From positions 1 through 5,242 of the forward strand of contig JAIRWW010000294.1 in NCBI GenBank assembly GCA_031268685.1: 5,242 bases of DNA. The letters are read 5' to 3'. Position 1 is the first letter of the stretch, and the number at the start of each line of letters is the position of its first letter. The notes under the pieces were generated by a model, which ran no database searches, was not told the origin of the DNA, and saw nothing but the letters and a program-made list of their open reading frames with translations. This document shows positions 1-5,242 of this stretch, in pieces. The stretch comes from Azoarcus sp. (GTDB lineage Bacteria; Pseudomonadota; Gammaproteobacteria; Burkholderiales; Rhodocyclaceae). A program made the translations under genes and the position numbers.

Positions 1-2114
1 GTGCCGGGACCAAAGATGGCGCTGGCGCCGTTCTTCAGCAGGAAGTCGTAGTCTTGGGCGGGGATAACGCCGCCGCAGACGACCATGATGTCTTCCCGGC
101 CGAGTTTCTTCAGTTCACCCACCAAGGCGGGGAGCAAGGTTTTGTGTCCGGCCGCCAATGACGACATGGAGACGACGTGCACGTCGTTTTCCACGGCTTG
201 GCGGGCGGTTTCTTCCGGGGTTTGGAACAAGGGGCCGATGTCCACGTCGAAGCCGAGGTCGGCGAAGGCGGTGGCGACCACTTTGGCGCCGCGGTCATGC
301 CCGTCCTGACCCATCTTGGCGATCATGATACGGGGACGGCGGCCTTCGCGTTCTTCAAAGGCGCGGGTTTTGTCGCGCACTTTTTCGAATTCGGCGATGT
401 TGGAGAATTCCTTCTGGTACACGCCCGAGATTGAACGAATCGTGGCGCGGTGACGACCAAATACTTTCTCGCAGGCGTCGGAAATTTCCCCGAGCGAGGC
501 GCGGCATTTGGCGGCTTCGACGGCGAGCGCGAGCAGGTTGCCCTCGCCTGCGGCGGCCTTGGTGATGGCTTCCAAGGCGGCTTTGCACTTGGCTTCGTCG
601 CGGTTGGCGCGCAGTTTTTGCAGGCGCTTGATTTGCGCTTCGCGGACGGCGCTGTTGTCGATGTCGAGAATTTCCAGCGGGTCTTCGTGTTCGAGGCGAT
701 ATTTGTTGACGCCAACGATGGTTTCCGCGCCGGAGTCGATGCGGGCCTGACGACGGGCCGACACTTCCTCGATCTTCATCTTGGGCAGGCCGGTTTCGAT
801 GGCTTTCGCCATGCCGCCGAGTTTTTCCACTTCCTGGATGTGTTCCCAGCCGCGGCGCATCAGCAGGTCGGTTAGCGCCTCGACATAGTACGAGCCGCCC
901 CAAGGATCAACGACGTTGCAAATGCCCGTCTCGGATTGCAGGTAAAGCTGCGTGTTGCGCGCGATGCGGGCGGAGAAATCCGTCGGCAGCGCGATGGCTT
1001 CGTCAAGCGCGTTGGTGTGCAGCGATTGGGTGTGGCCGAGAGCAGCCGCCAACGCTTCGATGCAGGTGCGGGTGACGTTGTTGAAAGGATCTTGTTCCGT
1101 CAAGCTCCAGCCGGAGGTTTGCGAGTGGGTGCGCAAGGCCATCGACTTGGCATTCTTCGGATTGAACTGCTTCACAAGCTTCGCCCACAACATGCGCGCG
1201 GCGCGCATCTTGGCGACTTCCATGAAGTAGTTTTTACCCTGCGCCCAGAAGAAGCTGAGACGCGGGGCAAAGGCATCGATGTCGATACCGGCTTTGACAC
1301 CGGCACGCAGATATTCGAGACCGTCCGCCAAGGTGTACGCCATTTCCAAGTCCGCCGAGGCTCCGGCTTCCTGCATGTGATAGCCCGAAATGGAGATCGA
1401 GTTGAACTTCGGCATCTTCTGCGAGGTGAACTCAAAGATGTCGGCGATAATCCGCATCGAAGGTTCGGGCGGATAAATGTAGGTGTTGCGCACCATGTAT
1501 TCCTTCAGGATGTCGTTCTGAATCGTACCGGCCAGTTCCTCCAGCTTGGCGCCTTGTTCCAGCGCCGCGACGATGTAAAACGCCAGCACCGGCAGCACCG
1601 CGCCGTTCATGGTCATCGAGACCGAAATCTTGTTCAACGGGATGCCGCCGAACAGGATTTCCATGTCGAGGATCGAATCGACGGCCACGCCCGCCTTGCC
1701 GACGTCGCCAATGACGCGCGGATGATCGGAGTCATAGCCACGATGCGTTGCCAAGTCAAACGCCACGGACAAACCCTTTTGTCCGGCGGCGAGGTTGCGG
1801 CGGTAAAAGGCATTCGACTCTTCCGCCGTGGAGAATCCCGCGTATTGGCGCACCGTCCAGGGTTGCGCGACATACATGGTGGCGTAAGGCCCGCGCAGGA
1901 ACGGCGCGATACCGGCGGTAAAGCCGACGTGCTCGAGGTCCTTGGTGTCTTCCGCGGTGAACAAGGGCTTGACGTCGATGCCTTCCATCGTGTGCCAGAG
2001 CACGTCGTCGAGCTTGCGGCCGGTTTCGGTCTCGAATTGCTTGCGCCAATCGGCGTAGGACAATGCCGGGGAAGTTTTTTTGTAATCAATTTTGCTGAAG
2101 TCGGGAGTGTTCAT
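1..2114 (-). CDS. mutB: Methylmalonyl-CoA mutase large (catalytic) subunit, C-terminus cut by window edge
   Basis: This is the catalytic subunit of adenosylcobalamin-dependent methylmalonyl-CoA mutase (EC 5.4.99.2), a cytosolic enzyme that interconverts (R)-methylmalonyl-CoA and succinyl-CoA. Reading from ATG at 2114 gives 704 uninterrupted codons to the window edge. Residues about 70-560 form the substrate TIM barrel, with the [20 protein letters not shown] block (85-104), [14 protein letters not shown] and TIQNDILKE blocks, Arg209 in [10 protein letters not shown], and the Tyr245-His246 pair in [11 protein letters not shown]. These match Propionibacterium shermanii MutB Tyr89 (here Tyr91), Arg207 and Tyr243/His244. 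The C-terminal B12 domain (about 580 on) has DxHxxG as Asp604-Gly-His606-Asp-Arg-Gly609; His606 is the lower axial cobalt ligand. Ser651/Leu653 and Gly681-Gly682 complete the base-off signature. The visible end, IFGPG, sits about 15-25 residues before the usual terminus, so only a short tail is missing. Gln84 replaces the Arg82 of P. shermanii, as also in E. coli Sbm. The start directly abuts the mutA stop. The identification is very secure. Confidence 0.97.
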   Translation of the reverse strand, partial: MNTPDFSKIDYKKTSPALSYADWRKQFETETGRKLDDVLWHTMEGIDVKPLFTAEDTKDLEHVGFTAGIAPFLRGPYATMYVAQPWTVRQYAGFSTAEESNAFYRRNLAAGQKGLSVAFDLATHRGYDSDHPRVIGDVGKAGVAVDSILDMEILFGGIPLNKISVSMTMNGAVLPVLAFYIVAALEQGAKLEELAGTIQNDILKEYMVRNTYIYPPEPSMRIIADIFEFTSQKMPKFNSISISGYHMQEAGASADLEMAYTLADGLEYLRAGVKAGIDIDAFAPRLSFFWAQGKNYFMEVAKMRAARMLWAKLVKQFNPKNAKSMALRTHSQTSGWSLTEQDPFNNVTRTCIEALAAALGHTQSLHTNALDEAIALPTDFSARIARNTQLYLQSETGICNVVDPWGGSYYVEALTDLLMRRGWEHIQEVEKLGGMAKAIETGLPKMKIEEVSARRQARIDSGAETIVGVNKYRLEHEDPLEILDIDNSAVREAQIKRLQKLRANRDEAKCKAALEAITKAAAGEGNLLALAVEAAKCRASLGEISDACEKVFGRHRATIRSISGVYQKEFSNIAEFEKVRDKTRAFEEREGRRPRIMIAKMGQDGHDRGAKVVATAFADLGFDVDIGPLFQTPEETARQAVENDVHVVSMSSLAAGHKTLLPALVGELKKLGREDIMVVCGGVIPAQDYDFLLKNGASAIFGPG

Positions 2115-4253
2115 TTATTTCAAGGCTCCGATTTTGGTTAAAGTCTGTTTCAACATCGCGAAGTTGTTGGTGCGAGCGTGGACGAAATCATCCACGCCGG
2201 CCTCCTTCCATTTGGCCTCGTTGTCACCGGGCGCCCCGGCGACGAGAACGGTGAGCCGGTTGTTGGCGCCTTTCAGCAGCTTGGCCAGCGGCTCAACCAC
2301 TTCCAGGTATTTGTCATCGGTCGAGCAGATGACGGCGACCTTGGCGCCGCTCGCCTGGCAGGCTTTCGCCGCGTCTTCAATCGTATTGAAGTCCTGGCCC
2401 GCCTTGACGTCGATGCCGCCAACGTTGAAGTAAGCGGTGGTCCAGTCGGCGCGCGCGCGATAAGCGCGGGACGGGCCGATGTTCGCCTGGAACACGATGG
2501 CCGTGCCGTTGGATTTCTCGCAGGCTTCGCGCAGTTTTTCATAACCGAGCGAGGCGCGGGTGATTCTCAAGGCGGGTTCGATCTTGCACTTCTCGCTGTT
2601 GGCGTCGGCGTGGCGCAAGGCGCGGGTGATTTCGCCGAGACTCGCGCCGTGCTTGGCGGCGCCAACCGCCAGTTCAACCACGTCGCCATTGGCGGCGGTC
2701 AATTTGTCCAACGCGCCCATGACTTCCTGGTCCGCGGCGGCTTCGGCACCGGTGCGGCGCGACTTGATCGCCGCGACGCATTTTTTATGAATCGCCGCGT
2801 AATCGGGCAGTTTCACGTCCGGCATTTTTTCCTTCGGGTTCGGGAAGTTGTTCACGCCAACCATTGTCTCGCTGCGTTTTTCCAACGCGGCGATCCTGGC
2901 CTTGGCGACCGTGGCGACTTGTTCCTGCAACCAGCCGCTCTTGAGCGCCTTGCCGATGGAACCTTGCGCCTGGATCTCCCTGAAGAAAGCCCAGCCTTTC
3001 CCCCCCAGCGCATCGGTCAGCCATTCAACGTACCAGGACCCGCCCGCCGGGTCGATGACGCGGGTGATTTCACATTCTTCCTGCACCACGATTTGCGCGT
3101 TGCGCGCGACGCGGCGCGAGAAATCGTCGGGGCCGGAGAAGACTTCGTCGAACGGGCCGACGTGCAGGCTTTGGCAACCGCCCAACGCGGCGCTGAACGT
3201 CTCGGTGGCGGTGCGCAGCATGTTGGTGTTGGCGTCCACCGCGGTCTTGTTCCAGATCGCCGTGCGCGCGTGGATGTACATGGGCGCGTCGGCGGGATTG
3301 ACCCCGTAGGCTTCCAGCACGCGCGACCACAACAGGCGCGCCGCGCGAAGCTTGGCGATTTCCATGAAGAAGTTGCCGCCAATGGAGAAGGAGAAACGGA
3401 TGCGCCCGGCAACGTCCGCCGCGCTCAAACCGTGTTCCCGCATTTGGTTGAGATAAGCGACGCCAACCGCCAGTGCATAACCAAGTTCCTGCGCCGCGTT
3501 GCCGCCGCTGTCGTGAACGGCTTGGGTATTGACGCCAAGCAATCTCATGTTCGGCAGTTTTCCGCCGACGGCCTTGATCAACTGCGCCATTTCGCGGCGG
3601 GACTGTTCGCAGGAAACGGGCATCGTGGTGCCGCTAACCAGCATGCTGACCGGGTCCATCTCGATGCAACCCGTGAGCTTGGCAGGGTCGAGCTTGATCT
3701 TCTCGCAATACGCCAACAGCAAGCTCGCGAAAGGCAGCGCGGAAACACCGGCCTTCACGTTTAGCGCCACGCAGTCGAGCATGATGCCCTTGAACAACAC
3801 TTCGAGGTCGGCCACCGACGAGACCGAGGTGCCGCAAGCGCCGACTTCGCCAATGGCGGCGGAATCTGGGTCCAGCCCGCGCGCCCCGGCGATGTCGAGG
3901 ATTAGCGTCAGTTCGTTCTGGCCGCGCATCAGGTCGTGCTTGGCGGCCTTGTTAAATTCTTCCGCGGTGCCGTAGGGCAATTCCTGCGAGATTTTCCAGC
4001 CTTCACCGGCATAGCCCGCCGCGTTGCGCGAACGGACGAAGGCGCCCGAGCCGGGTTTTTCATTCAAGTGCGGCAGGTCTTTGATGTCCTCGGGATTATA
4101 AATGCCGCGCAGCGTGATGCCTTCATGCGTCTTGGTCAGCATTTTTTTCTCAAAGGGCACGCCCTTCAAGAGTTTTTCCGCTTCGACCTTCCATTGCTCG
4201 TAGGTCGGTTTCGGGAACTCGGATAGTAATTTTTCTGTTGTATTCGCACTCAT
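2115..4253 (-). CDS. mutA: Methylmalonyl-CoA mutase small (non-catalytic) subunit
   Basis: Complete 712-residue protein: the small subunit that pairs with MutB and, by family knowledge, does not bind cobalamin or perform catalysis. It has the same two-part plan as MutB. The barrel domain covers about residues 40-560, with paralogous blocks such as IAKLRAARLLW (299-309), NTNMLRTATETFSAALGG (342-359), DDFSRRVARNAQI (376-388) and VIDPAGGSWYVE (399-410). A degenerate B12-type fold covers about 583-712. The catalytic signatures are missing: no Tyr-His pair where MutB has GYHMQ (here VNTQAVHDSGG, 241-251), and no DxHxxG, its place being taken by ANIGPSRAYRARADW (590-604). The ATG at 4253 is preceded by AAGGA at a 6-base gap, which supports this start. 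At 712 residues it is longer than the P. shermanii MutA I recall (about 638). It lies 114 bases after the carboxyltransferase gene and touches mutB without a gap (TAAATG), so an operon with coupled translation is likely. Confidence is high because of the pairing with mutB. Confidence 0.95.
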   Translation of the reverse strand: MSANTTEKLLSEFPKPTYEQWKVEAEKLLKGVPFEKKMLTKTHEGITLRGIYNPEDIKDLPHLNEKPGSGAFVRSRNAAGYAGEGWKISQELPYGTAEEFNKAAKHDLMRGQNELTLILDIAGARGLDPDSAAIGEVGACGTSVSSVADLEVLFKGIMLDCVALNVKAGVSALPFASLLLAYCEKIKLDPAKLTGCIEMDPVSMLVSGTTMPVSCEQSRREMAQLIKAVGGKLPNMRLLGVNTQAVHDSGGNAAQELGYALAVGVAYLNQMREHGLSAADVAGRIRFSFSIGGNFFMEIAKLRAARLLWSRVLEAYGVNPADAPMYIHARTAIWNKTAVDANTNMLRTATETFSAALGGCQSLHVGPFDEVFSGPDDFSRRVARNAQIVVQEECEITRVIDPAGGSWYVEWLTDALGGKGWAFFREIQAQGSIGKALKSGWLQEQVATVAKARIAALEKRSETMVGVNNFPNPKEKMPDVKLPDYAAIHKKCVAAIKSRRTGAEAAADQEVMGALDKLTAANGDVVELAVGAAKHGASLGEITRALRHADANSEKCKIEPALRITRASLGYEKLREACEKSNGTAIVFQANIGPSRAYRARADWTTAYFNVGGIDVKAGQDFNTIEDAAKACQASGAKVAVICSTDDKYLEVVEPLAKLLKGANNRLTVLVAGAPGDNEAKWKEAGVDDFVHARTNNFAMLKQTLTKIGALK
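2126..2129 (-). promoter_or_regulatory. Probable ribosome binding site of mutB, inside the mutA coding end
   Basis: GGAG lies within the codons for the last residues of MutA, 11 bases before the mutB ATG. The spacing is a little long. Because the mutA stop and mutB start abut as TAAATG, ribosomes finishing mutA could restart directly on mutB, so this site may need only to assist coupling. Confidence 0.5.
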
Positions 4254-4259
4254 AGTTTT

Positions 4260-4264
4260 TCCTT
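4260..4264 (-). promoter_or_regulatory. Ribosome binding site of mutA
   Basis: AAGGA on the minus strand lies 6 bases before the ATG at 4253 within an A-rich stretch. This is a good Shine-Dalgarno match at normal spacing and fixes the mutA start. It lies immediately beside the edge of the repeat element. Confidence 0.75.
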
Positions 4265-4265
4265 T

Positions 4266-4365
4266 TTTATCCGCAGATTTTCGCAGATTGCACAGATGAT
4301 TCGCGATTCCGCCTTAGCGGTTTCTTTTCAAAAATCCGCGTTTATCCGCGTCATTTGCGGATAAA
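4266..4365. repeat. 100-base intergenic element bounded by a perfect 10-base inverted repeat
   Basis: The element starts with TTTATCCGCA (4266-4275) and ends with its exact reverse complement TGCGGATAAA (4356-4365). Inside are CGCAGATT twice (4272-4279 and 4282-4289) with a variant CACAGAT at 4291, and ATCCGCGT twice (4334-4341 and 4344-4351). Each pair has a 10-base period, about one helical turn. ATCCGC occurs three times in direct orientation and once inverted as GCGGAT. A small palindrome, CCGC-CTTA-GCGG, lies at 4309-4320. No target duplication is visible at the ends and no protein is encoded. It fills most of the gap between the carboxyltransferase gene and mutA, ending 2 bases from the carboxyltransferase stop. 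It resembles a dispersed REP-like repeat, but copy number cannot be seen from one window. Confidence 0.65.
4341..4365 (-). other. Perfect 9-base-pair hairpin just after the carboxyltransferase stop codon
   Basis: TTTATCCGC (4341-4349) and GCGGATAAA (4357-4365) pair perfectly around a 7-base loop. In the minus-strand transcript the stem begins 2 bases after the TGA of the carboxyltransferase gene. No U-run follows directly: TTTTT comes only after seven further bases (CGCGGAT), so a classical intrinsic terminator is not supported. The stem could act as a 3' mRNA-stabilising or attenuating structure between the two genes. Its right arm can alternatively pair with the distant copy at 4266-4275. 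Confidence 0.5.
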
Positions 4366-4367
4366 TA

Positions 4368-5242
4368 TCAAGCATTCTCCACGGCAACATTATAACTCTT
4401 GCCGCCCAACTGAATATTGTAACGGCGCGCATTGGCGCCGACCTGGTGGTTGGCGACGGGGGCGGCGCCAACGGCGGGAGCCGGGGCGGCAGCCTGCGGC
4501 GCGGGGGCGGGCGGGTTGTAAAGTTCCTTCACTTGCTGCGGGAACATCGCGTAGATCACGCAATGTTCGTCGTCGTCCGGCAATTTGTTTTCCTTCAACT
4601 CGGCGCGGAGGGCTTCCATGCGCGGCTTGATGAGGTCGGCGGGACGGCAGGTGATCGGGTCTTTTTTGGCCAGGGTGGCGGCGAGTTTCTGGATTTCTGG
4701 GTCAACCGGCGCGGGCGTGCGGCCGAAGTAGCCGAGGGCGATGTTTTGCGCGGCGGGCAGGAAGTTTTTCCAGCGGCCGAACTTGACGTTCATCACGGCC
4801 TGGGTGCCGACGATCTGCGAGGTCGGCGTGACCAGCGGAATCCAGCCGAGTTTTTCGCGGACGTAGGGGATTTCGGCAAAGACCTCGTTGAAACGGTCGA
4901 TCATGTTCAATTCCTTCAATTGTGTGCGGAAGTTGCTCAACATGCCGCCGGGCACTTCGTAGGTGATGGCGTCGGTGTCGATCACTTCGTTGGCGTGGCT
5001 GGTGAACTTGGACAGCTCGGCGTAAACGCCTTTCATGTAGGCGGAAACCTCGGCGACTTTTTTGAGGTCGTATTGCGGCCGGCGCGGGGAGCCTTCCAGC
5101 AGCGCGTTCATGCGCACGTGGTCGGGTTGCGCGGTGCCGTCGGCGAAGGGGCGAATGCTGACGTCCACGGAGTCAACCCCCGCTTCGATCGCGGCGAGGT
5201 AGGCGGCGGAGCCGAGTCCGGCGGTTTCGTGCGTGTGCAGGA
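4368..5242 (-). CDS. Biotin-dependent carboxyltransferase subunit (PycB/OadA/transcarboxylase 5S type), N-terminus beyond the window, no biotinyl domain
   Basis: The visible 290 residues are the C-terminal part of a carboxyltransferase that moves CO2 between carboxybiotin and pyruvate/oxaloacetate. The frame stays open to the right edge; a GTG at 5168 lies inside conserved sequence and is not the start. Residues 2-4 are His-Thr-His, matching the metal-binding HxH of the DRE-TIM barrel (His215/His217 in P. shermanii 5S), so roughly 210 residues are missing. Then follow VPGGM (96-100), LVTPTSQIVGTQAV (136-149, with Thr138 at the position of the catalytic Thr of pyruvate carboxylase) and TCRPADL (197-203). 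An Ala/Pro-rich linker (about 243-262) leads into YNIQLGGKSYNVAVENA (274-290), then TGA. In OadA/PycB relatives a similar strand pair precedes a biotinyl domain with an MKM site; here the protein stops first, so biotin must sit on another protein. The mutA/mutB neighbours favour a methylmalonyl-CoA:pyruvate transcarboxylase 5S role, but pyruvate carboxylase B and oxaloacetate decarboxylase alpha remain open. The family call is firm and the exact reaction is not. Confidence 0.88.
   Translation of the reverse strand, partial: LHTHETAGLGSAAYLAAIEAGVDSVDVSIRPFADGTAQPDHVRMNALLEGSPRRPQYDLKKVAEVSAYMKGVYAELSKFTSHANEVIDTDAITYEVPGGMLSNFRTQLKELNMIDRFNEVFAEIPYVREKLGWIPLVTPTSQIVGTQAVMNVKFGRWKNFLPAAQNIALGYFGRTPAPVDPEIQKLAATLAKKDPITCRPADLIKPRMEALRAELKENKLPDDDEHCVIYAMFPQQVKELYNPPAPAPQAAAPAPAVGAAPVANHQVGANARRYNIQLGGKSYNVAVENA

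Noticed and set aside
1..2114. Possible frameshift or pseudogene in mutB
   Set aside because: Codon-by-codon reading from 2114 to base 3 gives 704 codons without a stop, and conserved blocks appear in order up to the window edge. The end is a window cut, not a mutation.
936..2141. Plus-strand open frame of 401 codons opposite mutB
   Set aside because: It is an antisense shadow of the continuous, strongly conserved mutB frame, produced by GC-rich codon use. It shows no recognisable domain and its composition (rich in Arg, Gly, Val, His) is typical of such shadows.
2178..3764. Plus-strand open frame of 528 codons opposite mutA
   Set aside because: Same reasoning: it lies wholly within mutA on the other strand, has low-complexity Arg/Gly/Val/Phe composition and matches no family I recognise.
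4309..4328. Plus-strand intrinsic terminator: CCGC-CTTA-GCGG followed by TTTCTTTT
   Set aside because: The stem has only four base pairs, the T-run is interrupted, and no plus-strand gene ends here. It is better read as part of the repeat element.
4254..4340. Promoter for mutA in the intergenic gap
   Set aside because: A TTGAAA on the minus strand resembles a -35 box, but at 17-18 bases the matching -10 position reads AATCGC/ATCGCG, which is a poor match. Not enough to call a promoter.
5166..5168. GTG at 5168 as start of the carboxyltransferase gene
   Set aside because: The frame continues upstream through conserved family sequence including the His-Thr-His metal site, so the true start lies beyond the right edge.

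Overview
The window holds three genes, all on the minus strand and read from right to left. They are a biotin-dependent carboxyltransferase subunit (its N-terminal part lies beyond the right edge), a complete methylmalonyl-CoA mutase small subunit (mutA), and a methylmalonyl-CoA mutase large subunit (mutB) whose last few codons lie beyond the left edge. No RNA gene, CRISPR array, insertion-sequence transposase or plus-strand gene is supported. Long plus-strand open frames exist but are antisense shadows of the two GC-rich mut genes.

Layout. Bases 5242-4368 encode the carboxyltransferase (pyruvate carboxylase B / oxaloacetate decarboxylase alpha / transcarboxylase 5S type). It ends after an Ala/Pro linker and a short strand-forming tail, with no biotin-carrying domain. 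Bases 4367-4254 are the only intergenic gap. Most of it (4266-4365) is a repeat-rich element of exactly 100 bases, bounded by a perfect 10-base inverted repeat and carrying several ATCCGC/CGCAGAT units spaced about 10 bases apart. Bases 4253-2115 are mutA. Its TAA stop abuts the mutB ATG with no base between (TAAATG). Bases 2114-1 are mutB, one uninterrupted frame of 704 codons with the full cobalamin-binding signature and the substrate-site residues.

How the genes work together. MutA and MutB form the adenosylcobalamin-dependent heterodimer that interconverts (R)-methylmalonyl-CoA and succinyl-CoA. A 5S-type carboxyltransferase next door could move CO2 between methylmalonyl-CoA and pyruvate/oxaloacetate through a separate biotin carrier. 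Together this fits a propionate-forming or propionate-consuming (succinate/methylmalonyl-CoA) pathway. The direction, and whether the enzyme is a transcarboxylase, pyruvate carboxylase or decarboxylase, cannot be decided here. The partners expected for a complete system (biotin carrier protein, carboxylase or 12S-type subunit, epimerase, MeaB chaperone) are not in the window.

Organism. A GC-rich bacterium. The ATCCGCG/CGCAGAT intergenic repeat style resembles short repeats I associate with environmental Verrucomicrobiota and similar phyla, but this is a weak, memory-based guess. The proteins are conserved across many phyla and do not settle it. I see no evidence of a wholly new system. The most unusual points are the biotin-domain-less end of the carboxyltransferase and the palindrome-bounded element two bases after its stop codon.
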